From Falsirhodobacter sp. alg1 (GTDB lineage Bacteria > Pseudomonadota > Alphaproteobacteria > Rhodobacterales > Rhodobacteraceae): a stretch of DNA of 64,000 nucleotides. Positions 26,786 through 34,898 of the stretch are shown here, in pieces; positions within the stretch are counted from its first letter, which is position 1; each line of letters opens with the position of its first letter. The stretch lies in contig NZ_BBJC02000003.1 of assembly GCF_000739715.2 (NCBI RefSeq), forward strand, positions 149,338-213,337. The letters run 5' to 3'. The position numbers were made by a program, and so were the translations under genes. A model generated the notes under the pieces. The model ran no database searches and was not told the DNA's origin. It worked only from the letters and a program-made list of their open reading frames with translations.

Positions 26786-27801
26786 CTGCACTGTTCCCTG
26801 CCACTTCGCTGGCCGATCTGATGAATGCCCTGGCCGATCTGCCTGCCGCCGATGAGGCCGCGCGCGCGGCTGCGCAGGCCCGTCAGGCACAATTGACCAA
26901 ACCCGCAGGCAGCTTGGGGCAGCTGGAGGATATGGCCGTTTTCATGGCGGGCTGGCAGGGGCAGGACCGGCCGCGCATCGATCGGGCCCAAGCGCTGGTC
27001 TTTGCGGGCAACCACGGGATCTGCGCGCAATCCGTCAGCTCGTTTCCGCCCGAGGTGACAGTGCAGATGGTTGCGAATTTTTCCGCCGGCGGGGCGGCGA
27101 TCAACCAGCTGGCCCGCGCCGCGGGGGCCGATCTGTCGGTGGTGTCGTTGGACCTGCACCTGCCGACGCAGGATTTCACGCGCGGTGCCGCAATGACCGA
27201 GGCCGAGGTGCTGGACGCCATGGCGAAAGGGGCGGACGCAGTTGATCCACAGGCCGATATCGTCCTTCTGGGTGAAATGGGGATCGGCAATTCCACCATC
27301 GCGGCCGCTTTGGCGCGGGCGGCGTTTGGCGGCGTGGCAACGGATTGGGTCGGCCCCGGTACGGGTATCGATTCATCCGGGCAGGCACGCAAGGCGGCGG
27401 TGATCGAGGCGGGCATGGCCCTGCACGCTGCCTTGCTGGATACGCCGTTAGGTGCCTTTTGCGCCTTTGGCGGACGGGAGCAGGCGGCTATGGCGGGGGC
27501 CGTTCTGGGCGCGCGTGCCGCAGGCATTCCGGTAATGCTGGACGGTTTTATCGGGACAGCCTCGGTTGCGCCGCTGGCTACAATACCGGGCGCGCTGGAT
27601 CATTGCCTGATCGGTCACGCCAGTGCCGAACCGGGGCATGCACGGCTGCTGGCGGCAATGGGACGCAGGGCCATTCTGGATCTGGGCATGCGGCTGGGCG
27701 AAGGGTCCGGTGCGGCTGTGGCCCTGATGGTGCTGCGCGCGGCCCTCGAGGCGCACAACGGTATGGCCACATTTGCCGAGGCGGGAGTGGCCAGCGCATG
27801 A
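26782..27801 (+). CDS. cobU: Nicotinate-nucleotide-dimethylbenzimidazole phosphoribosyltransferase, CobU (CobT of Salmonella)
   Basis: This enzyme makes alpha-ribazole 5'-phosphate from dimethylbenzimidazole and nicotinate mononucleotide. The 339-residue sequence contains TKPAGSLGQLE (about 39-49), FAGNHGIC, LLGEMGIGNSTIAAAL and, near the C-terminus, MRLGEGSGAAVA with the catalytic Glu. It is called CobT in Salmonella; I use the aerobic-pathway name because cobaltochelatase CobT is also present here. Overlaps of 4 nt link it to cobP and cobV. The gene for the base-producing enzyme BluB is not in the window. Confidence 0.94.
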   Translation: MTALFPATSLADLMNALADLPAADEAARAAAQARQAQLTKPAGSLGQLEDMAVFMAGWQGQDRPRIDRAQALVFAGNHGICAQSVSSFPPEVTVQMVANFSAGGAAINQLARAAGADLSVVSLDLHLPTQDFTRGAAMTEAEVLDAMAKGADAVDPQADIVLLGEMGIGNSTIAAALARAAFGGVATDWVGPGTGIDSSGQARKAAVIEAGMALHAALLDTPLGAFCAFGGREQAAMAGAVLGARAAGIPVMLDGFIGTASVAPLATIPGALDHCLIGHASAEPGHARLLAAMGRRAILDLGMRLGEGSGAAVALMVLRAALEAHNGMATFAEAGVASA

Positions 27802-28532
27802 GCATCGCAGCCCGCACGGATGAAATGCGGGTTGCCGCGATGCTGCTTACGCGGCTGCCGATGGGGCATGTGGCACGCATCGTGCCACTGGCATCCACCG
27901 GCTGGGCCTGGCCATTGGTGGGGGCGGGCGTGGGCCTTGTCTCCGGCCTTGTCTTGTGGATGGGAAATGCGCTCGGGTTCGGCGCGGCCCCTGCTGCGGT
28001 GCTGGCAGTGGCCGCAGGGCTGCTGATCACCGGGGCGATGCATGAAGACGGGTTGTCGGATCTGGCGGATGGCTTCGGGGGCGGGCGTGACAGGGCGGCG
28101 AAGCTTGCCATCATGCGCGACAGCCGTCTGGGAACCTATGGGGCCGCCGCCCTTGTTCTGGCCCTGGTGCTACGCATCCTTTTGTTGGCGGATCTGACAG
28201 ATATGATCCTGCCCCTGGTTGCGGCGGGCATAGGCAGCAGGGCGGGGCTGCCGTTGATCCAGATGTATGCCCCGCAGGCCCGGACCGAAGGGCTGGGCGC
28301 CTTGGCTGGCAAGGACGCCCGGCCTGCGCCTGCCTATGTGGCGCTGGCGCTTGGCCTGTTGGCGCTGCTGGCCCTGCATGGCGGGGTCGGGGCGATACTG
28401 GCCGTGGCTGCGGTGCAGGCCGGGGTCGTCATTCTGGCACGGTATCAGGTGGGCGGTGTAACGGGGGATGTGCTGGGCGCTGCCCAACTTCTGGGCGAAC
28501 TTGCGATCCTTCTGGCCCTGACCCGCATCTGA
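27798..28532 (+). CDS. cobV: Adenosylcobinamide-GDP ribazoletransferase, CobV (CobS of Salmonella)
   Basis: This inner-membrane enzyme joins AdoCbi-GDP and alpha-ribazole (or its phosphate) into the cobalamin product. The 244-residue protein is largely hydrophobic, with the metal-binding signature MHEDGLSDLADGFGGG (about 81-96) and MRDSRLGTYGA shortly after. Length and topology match the family. It closes the cobP-cobU-cobV operon. The stop is followed after one base by a predicted stress promoter for the next gene. Confidence 0.93.
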   Translation: MSIAARTDEMRVAAMLLTRLPMGHVARIVPLASTGWAWPLVGAGVGLVSGLVLWMGNALGFGAAPAAVLAVAAGLLITGAMHEDGLSDLADGFGGGRDRAAKLAIMRDSRLGTYGAAALVLALVLRILLLADLTDMILPLVAAGIGSRAGLPLIQMYAPQARTEGLGALAGKDARPAPAYVALALGLLALLALHGGVGAILAVAAVQAGVVILARYQVGGVTGDVLGAAQLLGELAILLALTRI

Positions 28533-28533
28533 C

Positions 28534-28559
28534 GGAACCCTCGCAACAGCCACCGCGTT
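28534..28559 (+). promoter_or_regulatory. EcfG-type general-stress promoter (GGAAC-N17-CGTT) before FNT gene
   Basis: GGAAC at 28534-28538 and CGTT at 28556-28559 are separated by exactly 17 nt, a perfect match to the consensus of alphaproteobacterial EcfG-type sigma factors. The downstream element ends 30 nt before the GTG start of the FNT gene. The promoter begins one base after the cobV stop, so it would give the FNT gene its own transcription start. Sigma-factor identity is inferred from consensus only. Confidence 0.65.
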
Positions 28560-28589
28560 TCCTGCCATCAGCATGAATTGGAGCGTTGG

Positions 28590-29447
28590 GTGGCACCTGA
28601 AGTCGTCAAGGAAACCGAGGTCGTCAAGGAAGCGCCCAAATCCGAAGTGGAAGCCCTGGAGGAAAACCTGCCATCCGCGGCAGCGGCGGTTCACCAACTG
28701 ATCCGCGAAGACGGCGAAAAAGAAATGCGGCGCAAGTTCCGCGCCCTTTTGTGGTCTGCCATTGCAGGTGGCATCACCATGAGTACGTCGATGCTGGCAC
28801 GGGCCATTCTGGCGGCGCATCTGCCAGATACAGACCCTGCGTTTCTGATCGAATCTGCAGGGTATACCGTCGGCTTCATCCTCGTGATCGCGACAGGCCA
28901 GCAGCTGTTTACCGAAAACACCGTCACCCCCGTACTGCCGCTGATGACGTCCCCGACATGGCGCAATCTGGGCAAGGTTGGCCGCCTCTGGGGGGTGGTG
29001 CTGGCGGGCAATATCATCGGCGGTGCGATTGCGGCGGCGGTTTTCGCCTTTTTGCCGATGTTCTCGGCAAATGTGGACGCGGCGATGATAGAGATCGGCG
29101 AGGGCCTGATGGAGAATACGGCTTTCGAGATGTTCTCCAAGGGGATCGTTGCCGGCTGGTTGATCGCGACGCTGGTCTGGACGCTTCGCAGTTTCGAATC
29201 CTGGGCATTCGTGATGATATTTCTGGTGACCTATCTGGTGGCGCTTGGGGATTTCACACATATCATCGTGGGAACGATCGAGGTTCTGTACCTCATCTTC
29301 CTTGGGCAGCTTGAAATTGCGCCGGCGATCTTCCGGTTCGGTATTCCCACCTTGCTGGGCAATGTCGTGGGCGGCGCCTTCATATTCGCGCTGATCAGCC
29401 ATGCCCAGGTACAGGCAGACGTCGATCATTCACGGCCTGCACAATAA
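28590..29447 (+). CDS. Formate/nitrite transporter (FNT) family membrane protein, YfdC-like
   Basis: This 285-residue protein has a charged N-terminal tail with the near-repeat EVVKETEVVKEA, then an FNT-type domain of about six helices (residues about 50-270). FNT channels conduct small monovalent anions such as formate or nitrite; YfdC-like members are uncharacterised. GGAG at 28580-28583 is six bases from GTG 28590, which I take as the start; a TTG at 28578 would overlap this site. It lies between the cobalamin operon and eutBC but probably has its own stress promoter, so a direct role in B12 or ethanolamine use is not implied. Confidence 0.85.
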   Translation: MAPEVVKETEVVKEAPKSEVEALEENLPSAAAAVHQLIREDGEKEMRRKFRALLWSAIAGGITMSTSMLARAILAAHLPDTDPAFLIESAGYTVGFILVIATGQQLFTENTVTPVLPLMTSPTWRNLGKVGRLWGVVLAGNIIGGAIAAAVFAFLPMFSANVDAAMIEIGEGLMENTAFEMFSKGIVAGWLIATLVWTLRSFESWAFVMIFLVTYLVALGDFTHIIVGTIEVLYLIFLGQLEIAPAIFRFGIPTLLGNVVGGAFIFALISHAQVQADVDHSRPAQ

Positions 29448-29482
29448 TTGCGCATCCTTGCCGGGCCGTAACCTGAAAAGAG

Positions 29483-29503
29483 CGGCGGGCCCGTTCTCCG
29501 CCG
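29483..29503 (+). terminator. Weak hairpin between FNT gene and eutB
   Basis: CGGCGG (29483-29488) and CCGCCG (29498-29503) can pair across a nine-base loop in the 120-nt gap after the FNT stop. The following bases (TCTTGGG) contain only a poor T-run, so this is at best a weak or Rho-assisted terminator. The rest of the gap shows nothing else I can name. Confidence 0.28.
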
Positions 29504-29567
29504 TCTTGGGACTGGCCTGTTTGTGATGGTGACCCTAAGCAGGTCTTCGGAATACGGGAGATGTGCG

Positions 29568-30944
29568 ATGCCGGTTTATCATGCCACGGTTGGAGGTGAA
29601 CGGTTCCGCTTTGACGGCCTTGCAGCGCTTCTGGCGGCGGCCACGGCTGAACGGTCGGGGGATCAACTGGCCGGTATTGCGGCAGGATCCGCCCCGCAAC
29701 GTGTGGCCGCGCGATATGCGCTGGCCGATTTGCCATTGCGCAGTTTCCTGACCGAGGTTGTCGTTCCCTATGAGACGGATGAAGTTACCCGCCTGATCAT
29801 TGATACACATGATGCGGCCGCATTTGCCCCCGTGGCGGCAATGACGGTCGGGGGGCTGAGGGACTGGCTTCTGGCGCGTACGACCACGCCCGAAATGTTG
29901 CATGCGGTGGCACGCGGGCTGACACCGGAGATGGTCGCGGCAGTGTCGAAATTGATGCGGAATCAGGATCTGATCCGCGTGGCACGCAAGTGCGAGGTCG
30001 TAACCCGCTTTCGCAACACGCTGGGTTTGCGGGGACATCTGTCGACGCGGCTGCAACCGAACCATCCTGCCGATGATCTGCGGGGCATCGCCGTGGCGGT
30101 GCTGGACGGGTTGTTGCGGGGGGCGGGGGATGCCGTCATCGGTATCAACCCGGCTTCGGACAGCGTGGAGAATTGCCTGGCGATGATGCAGGCATTGGAC
30201 GGGCTGCGGGAGCGGTTCGATATGCCTGCCCAAAGCTGCGTGCTGACCCATGTGACCACCACGCTGGAAATCATCCGGCGGGGCGGCCCTGTCGATCTGG
30301 TGTTCCAGTCCATCGCCGGGACCGAGGGGGCCAATCGCGGGTTCGGCATCGATCTGGCCCTGCTGGCCGAGGCCGAGGCGGCGGCCCTGTCATTGAACCG
30401 CGGGACCGTCGGACAGGATGTGATGTATTTCGAGACGGGGCAGGGTGCGGCCCTTTCGGCAGGCGCGCATCACGGGGTCGACCAACAGACGCTGGAGACA
30501 CGTGCCTATGGTGTTGCCCGTGCATTCCGCCCGCTTCTGGTCAATACCGTCGTCGGATTCATCGGGCCGGAATATCTGTACGACGGCAAGCAGATCATCC
30601 GCGCAGGGCTGGAGGACCATTTCTGCGGCAAGCTTCTGGGCCTGCCGATGGGGGTGGATGTCTGTTACACCAATCACGTTGAGGCGGATCAGGATGATAT
30701 GGATACGCTGATGACCGTTCTGGGCACGGCAGGTGTCAATTTCGTCATCACCGTACCCGGATCGGATGATGTGATGCTGTCGTACCAAAGCCTTGCGTTC
30801 GAGGATATCGATTATCTGCGCGCCGTAACCGGCGCAGGTCCGGCGCCCGAGTTCCAGGCGTGGTTGCAGCGTATGGATCTGGCGGGTGAAGGGGCGCTGC
30901 CGGACATGGCAGAAATGACCCGCCGTTTGGGGATCGTGGCATGA
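29568..30944 (+). CDS. eutB: Ethanolamine ammonia-lyase large (catalytic) subunit
   Basis: EutB with EutC converts ethanolamine to acetaldehyde and ammonia by an adenosylcobalamin radical mechanism. The 458-residue sequence follows the EutB pattern throughout, including VVPYETDEVTRLI, LQPNHPADDL, GINPASDSVEN and GVDVCYTNHVEADQDDM. I start it at ATG 29568 with GGAG seven bases upstream; an in-frame start at 29523 lacks family similarity. eutC follows with an ATGA overlap. No eutA reactivase or microcompartment gene is present nearby, and the adjoining B12 operons could supply its cofactor. Confidence 0.95.
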   Translation: MPVYHATVGGERFRFDGLAALLAAATAERSGDQLAGIAAGSAPQRVAARYALADLPLRSFLTEVVVPYETDEVTRLIIDTHDAAAFAPVAAMTVGGLRDWLLARTTTPEMLHAVARGLTPEMVAAVSKLMRNQDLIRVARKCEVVTRFRNTLGLRGHLSTRLQPNHPADDLRGIAVAVLDGLLRGAGDAVIGINPASDSVENCLAMMQALDGLRERFDMPAQSCVLTHVTTTLEIIRRGGPVDLVFQSIAGTEGANRGFGIDLALLAEAEAAALSLNRGTVGQDVMYFETGQGAALSAGAHHGVDQQTLETRAYGVARAFRPLLVNTVVGFIGPEYLYDGKQIIRAGLEDHFCGKLLGLPMGVDVCYTNHVEADQDDMDTLMTVLGTAGVNFVITVPGSDDVMLSYQSLAFEDIDYLRAVTGAGPAPEFQAWLQRMDLAGEGALPDMAEMTRRLGIVA

Positions 30945-31651
30945 GCAAGGACCTGATCGAGCGGCTGCATGCGCTGACCCCCTCGCGGGTGCGGCTGGAT
31001 CCTGCCGGGGGTGCGGCCCCTTTGGCAGCGGTGCTGGATTTTCAGGCTTGCCACGCTGCGGCCCGCGCGGCCATTCATGGTCAGGTGGACTGGGACAGTA
31101 TTGCCGCCGCACTGGACGGTTCGTCGTTTCGCGTGGCCAGCAGGGCCACTGCGCGGGCCGACTATCTGCGGCGGCCTGATCTGGGCCGCATGCTGGACCC
31201 TTCGGCCATTGTTCCGAAGGTGCAATGCGATGTGGCACTGGTTGTCGCCGACGGGCTGTCGGCGACGGCCATCGCGCATCATGCGCCCGCAATGTGCAAC
31301 CTTCTGATGTCCGCGCTGAAGGGAATGACGATCGGGCCCATCGCTCTGGTCGAAGGCGGGCGCGTGGCCATTGCCGATGAGATCGGGGATCGGATGGGCG
31401 CCCGGCTGACGATCATGCTGATTGGCGAGCGACCGGGGCTGAGCGTTTCCGATAGCCTCGGGGCCTATCTGACCTTTGCGCCCAGAGCGGGTACACCGGA
31501 TAGCCTGCGGAATTGTGTATCGAACATCCACGATAAGGGCGGATTGGATCATGCGGCGGCGGCACACAAGATTGCATGGCTGGTCAGGCAGGCAATGCAC
31601 CGTTCCCTGACCGGAACCGCACTGAAGGATGACAGCCATCTGCTTGGCTGA
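30941..31651 (+). CDS. eutC: Ethanolamine ammonia-lyase small subunit
   Basis: EutC forms the cobalamin-binding partner of EutB. The 236-residue protein shows the typical TPSRVRLDPAGGA start region, DVALVVADGLSATAIAHHA (about 88-106), MLIGERPGLSVSDSLGAY (about 154-171) and RNCVSNIHDKGG near the C-terminus. It overlaps eutB by 4 nt and is followed 35 nt later by a DeoR-type regulator in the same direction. Confidence 0.95.
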   Translation: MSKDLIERLHALTPSRVRLDPAGGAAPLAAVLDFQACHAAARAAIHGQVDWDSIAAALDGSSFRVASRATARADYLRRPDLGRMLDPSAIVPKVQCDVALVVADGLSATAIAHHAPAMCNLLMSALKGMTIGPIALVEGGRVAIADEIGDRMGARLTIMLIGERPGLSVSDSLGAYLTFAPRAGTPDSLRNCVSNIHDKGGLDHAAAAHKIAWLVRQAMHRSLTGTALKDDSHLLG

Positions 31652-31686
31652 TACCCCCATGCCGGACATAACCAACAGGTGGCCCG

Positions 31687-32463
31687 ATGCATCCGCGTGA
31701 TCGCCATACGCGCATAGTCGAATATCTGGACCGGCACGGGTCGGTCAGCGTGGAGGTTCTGGCCGAGGCGCTCGGATCATCCCGCGAAACGATCAGGCGC
31801 GATCTGGCGGTGCTGGATGATCGCGGACTGGTGCGCAAGATCCACGGGGGCGCACGTCGGGCGGCGCAGATCCCCGAAGAGGCAAGTTTCGATAATCGCA
31901 TGTTTGCCAATGTGCCGGAAAAGCGGCGGATCGCACAGGCGGCGGCACGATTGTTCGTCAACGGCGATGCGCTGTTTCTGGATGCCGGATCGACCAGCAT
32001 GTTCTTTGCCGAACGGCTCGCGGCGCTCAGTAATCTGACGGTCATCACCAATGCCGCCGGGGCGCTGCGGCATCTGGGCGGTGGTGGCAACCGTGTGTTC
32101 CTTCTGGGTGGCGAATATGAGGCCGCAGCCCAGGAGACGCTTGGCGCGATCACCGAGGCCGACCTGCGCCGGTATCGGCCGGAGCACGTGGTGCTGACGG
32201 TGGGGGCCGTTCAGGAAGATGCGGTGCTAGATTTCGATCTGCGCGAGGCCTCCTTGTCCCGGGCCATGATCGCACAGGCGCGAAAGGTCACGGTTCTGGC
32301 GGATCATGCCAAGTTCCGCCGCCCTGCCGTCTTTGCGATTGCCGATCTGGCCCGGGTGGACCGGTTGGTGACAGATCGGGCGCCGGACCCTGCGATGGCG
32401 CGGGCGCTGGCAAATGCCTCCGTTCAGGTCATCGTGGCGCAGGATGATCCGCCGCTCTTGTAA
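31687..32463 (+). CDS. DeoR/GlpR-family transcriptional regulator
   Basis: The 258-residue protein has an N-terminal winged helix with the DeoR signature (VEVLAEALGSSRETIRRDL, about 22-40, then GLVRKIHGGA) and a C-terminal sugar-phosphate-isomerase-like sensor domain (LFLDAGSTSMFFAERLA, about 98-114). DeoR regulators usually sense phosphorylated metabolites and repress neighbouring catabolic genes. It is 35 nt behind eutC, preceded by AGGTGG. The target could be eutBC, the downstream aminotransferase operon, or both; the ligand is unknown. Confidence 0.88.
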   Translation: MHPRDRHTRIVEYLDRHGSVSVEVLAEALGSSRETIRRDLAVLDDRGLVRKIHGGARRAAQIPEEASFDNRMFANVPEKRRIAQAAARLFVNGDALFLDAGSTSMFFAERLAALSNLTVITNAAGALRHLGGGGNRVFLLGGEYEAAAQETLGAITEADLRRYRPEHVVLTVGAVQEDAVLDFDLREASLSRAMIAQARKVTVLADHAKFRRPAVFAIADLARVDRLVTDRAPDPAMARALANASVQVIVAQDDPPLL

Positions 32464-32565
32464 TGCGGGTGGATTGAAACCATAAATAGCCCGTGCGTCC
32501 CGCCAGTCGGCCATGCCTATCGCCAGCGATGGATGCCATCCCCCAATATGACAGGACTTTTGCAC

Positions 32566-33297
32566 GTGACAAATTTTTGCCTTCTTACCGGTGCAAGCAG
32601 AGGTATCGGGCACGCCACGGTCAAGGTTCTGCAACGCGAGGGGTGGCGGGTCCTGACCGTTTCGCGCCAGCCGTTTTCGGATGAATGCCGGTGGCCAATG
32701 GCGCGCGAAAGCCACATTCAGGCGGATCTTTCGGATCTGTCATCCATCAAGGCGCTGGCGGATGAGGTGCGGAGCCGCCTGCCCGAGGGGCAGCTGGCGG
32801 CACTGGTCAATAACGCTGGAATCTCTCCCAAGGGGCCGAACGGTGCGCGGATGGGCGTGTCGATGACGGATGCGGATGCATGGTCGCAGGTGCTGAACGT
32901 CAACCTCGTGTCGGTGTCGCTGCTGGTACGGGAGCTGCTGCCCGAGCTGAAGGCTGCGGGCGGCTCCATCGTCAATGTCACGTCCATTGCCGGATCGCGG
33001 GTTCATCCCTTTGCCGGTGTCGCCTATGCCGCCTCCAAGGCCGGACTGGCTGCGCTGACACGCGAATTCGCGCATGAATTCGGCCCCTTGGGTGTGCGTG
33101 CCAATGCGATATCACCTGGAGAGATCTCGACCTCCATCCTGTCTCCGGGGACGGATGACATGGTCAAGAAATATGTCCCCCTGCGCCGCCTTGGCACCAC
33201 CGAAGAGGTGGCGAAGACCATCCATTTCCTCTGTTCGGGTGAGTCTGCCTATATCAACGGCGCCGAAATCCACATCAACGGCGGCCAGCACGTCTGA
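32566..33297 (+). CDS. Short-chain dehydrogenase/reductase (FabG-like)
   Basis: This 243-residue NAD(P)-dependent oxidoreductase has the SDR cofactor loop TGASRGIG near the N-terminus, NNAG around residue 80, and the catalytic YxxxK as YAASK around residue 160. The start is uncertain. I prefer GTG 32566 because AGGA lies nine bases upstream and the sequence then begins directly before the Rossmann strand; ATG codons at 32533 and 32548 are in frame. It lies between the DeoR gene (102-nt gap) and the aminotransferase operon. The substrate is unknown. Confidence 0.85.
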   Translation: MTNFCLLTGASRGIGHATVKVLQREGWRVLTVSRQPFSDECRWPMARESHIQADLSDLSSIKALADEVRSRLPEGQLAALVNNAGISPKGPNGARMGVSMTDADAWSQVLNVNLVSVSLLVRELLPELKAAGGSIVNVTSIAGSRVHPFAGVAYAASKAGLAALTREFAHEFGPLGVRANAISPGEISTSILSPGTDDMVKKYVPLRRLGTTEEVAKTIHFLCSGESAYINGAEIHINGGQHV

Positions 33298-33324
33298 GCG
33301 GCGAATCCGCCTCGTTACAGGAAT

Positions 33325-33417
33325 GCGGAAAATATACGCAAACATGATCGATCGGGCATTCTGGCGCGGAATTTTCCGCAGGATTGTACCGTTCGGTCAT
33401 CGCGGTGTGGAAAATAT
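33325..33417 (+). repeat. Three GYGGAAAAT-type boxes at 41-nt spacing before aminotransferase operon
   Basis: The 218-nt gap before the aminotransferase operon has GCGGAAAATAT at 33325-33335, GCGGAATTTTCCGC at 33366-33379 (its complement reads GCGGAAAATTCCGC) and GTGGAAAATAT at 33407-33417. The starts are exactly 41 nt apart, about four helical turns, which suggests same-face binding sites for one regulator. A further odd palindrome GGTGCA-T-TGCACC lies at 33470-33482, 33 nt before the first ATG. The cognate factor is unknown. Confidence 0.5.
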
Positions 33418-33515
33418 GTGGTTTTTCTTGCCAAGGAATGTGTCGGGTATTCTGATGCGGGTAACCGGGGGTGCATTGCACCACCACCGGGCCGTTTTTG
33501 CCAACAGGATACACC

Positions 33516-34898
33516 ATGAACGTCATCCCCAATTCCCTGCACGGACGTGATCTGCAATATCTGATGCACCCGACCACCAATGCGCGCGCGCATGAACGGA
33601 CCGGCCCGCTGGTGATCGCGCGGGGCGAGGGGATCTATGTCTATGATGATGCCGGCAAGGAATATATCGAAGGCATGGCCGGTCTCTGGAGCGTGGCGCT
33701 CGGGTTTTCCGAACAGCGTCTGATCGATGCATCGCACAAGCAGATGCAGTCCTTGCCCTATATGCACCTGTTCGGCAGCCGCGGGCAGGAGCCTTCGATC
33801 CTGCTGGCGGAAAAGCTGGTGCAGATGGCGCCAGAAGGGCTGGATCGGGTCTTCTTTACCAACTCCGGGTCCGAGGCGAATGATACCGTGGTGAAAATGG
33901 TATGGTTCTACAACAACGCGATCGGGCGCCCGAAGAAGAAGAAGTTCATCTCGCGGATCAAGGCGTATCACGGGATCACCATTGCCTCGGGCAGCCTGAC
34001 GGGCATTCCGGCCAATCATAAGGGCTTTGATCTGCCGCTGGATTTCACCCGCCATGTCAGCACCCCGCATTACTGGCGCGACGCCCATGAGGGGGAGACC
34101 GAGGAACAATATTCCGACCGTCTGGCCGCCGAGTTGGAAGAGATGATTCTGGCCGAGGATCCCGACACCGTCGCTGCCTTTATCGGTGAACCATTGATGG
34201 GGGCGGGGGGCGTGATCGTGCCGCCTGCGGGGTATTGGGAAAAGATCCAGGCCGTCTGCCGCAAATACGATATCCTGATCGTGGCGGATGAGGTCATCAA
34301 CGGATTTGGCCGGACAGGCCATATGTTTGCCTGTGAAACCTATGGCATCAAACCGGACATGCTGGTTGTGTCCAAACAGATCACTTCCAGCTATCTGCCG
34401 CTGGCCGCGATTGTCTTCACGGATGCACTCTATCAGGGGATGGCGGATGGATCAGAGGCGCTTGGCACCTTCGGGCATGGCTATACCACCTCGGGGCACC
34501 CTGTTGCGACCGCTGTAGGGTTGGAGAACCTGACAATCATCGAAGAGCGTGATCTGGTTTCGAACGCCGCATGGATGGGAGAGCGGATGCGGGCCGGTCT
34601 TGCCCGCCATGCTGACCATCCTTTGGTGGGAGAAGTGCGCGGCGAAGGATTCATCGCTGCGGTGGAATTTGTTTCCGACAAGACGACCAAAGCCGGGTTC
34701 TCGACCCCGGGCAAGGTCGCGCAGGCCGTATCTGCGGCCGCACAGCGTCATGGGCTGATCCTGCGCGCGATCGGTGAGTGCATCTGCTTCTGTCCGCCAT
34801 TGATCATGACCGAAGAGCAGGTCGACGAGCTGCTGCACCGCTTCGACATGGCGATGACCGAAGGTCTTGCCCCGTTCCTGAGCGGAGAAGTGGCATGA
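33516..34898 (+). CDS. Class III (omega) aminotransferase, PLP-dependent
   Basis: This 460-residue protein is a class III aminotransferase of the omega-amine/beta-alanine-pyruvate type. It has the phosphate loop FFTNSGSEANDT (about 111-122), PLP-contacting Asp in ILIVADEVINGFGRTG and the Schiff-base Lys287 in VVSKQITSSY. The substrate is probably a primary amine or omega-amino acid, but sequence alone does not fix it. It is the first gene of a six-gene operon and overlaps the second aminotransferase by ATGA. The ATG at 33516 follows AGGA. Confidence 0.92.
   Translation: MNVIPNSLHGRDLQYLMHPTTNARAHERTGPLVIARGEGIYVYDDAGKEYIEGMAGLWSVALGFSEQRLIDASHKQMQSLPYMHLFGSRGQEPSILLAEKLVQMAPEGLDRVFFTNSGSEANDTVVKMVWFYNNAIGRPKKKKFISRIKAYHGITIASGSLTGIPANHKGFDLPLDFTRHVSTPHYWRDAHEGETEEQYSDRLAAELEEMILAEDPDTVAAFIGEPLMGAGGVIVPPAGYWEKIQAVCRKYDILIVADEVINGFGRTGHMFACETYGIKPDMLVVSKQITSSYLPLAAIVFTDALYQGMADGSEALGTFGHGYTTSGHPVATAVGLENLTIIEERDLVSNAAWMGERMRAGLARHADHPLVGEVRGEGFIAAVEFVSDKTTKAGFSTPGKVAQAVSAAAQRHGLILRAIGECICFCPPLIMTEEQVDELLHRFDMAMTEGLAPFLSGEVA

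Noticed and set aside
29483-29503. Strong intrinsic terminator after the FNT gene
   Set aside because: The hairpin is real but lacks a T-run; listed only as a weak candidate.
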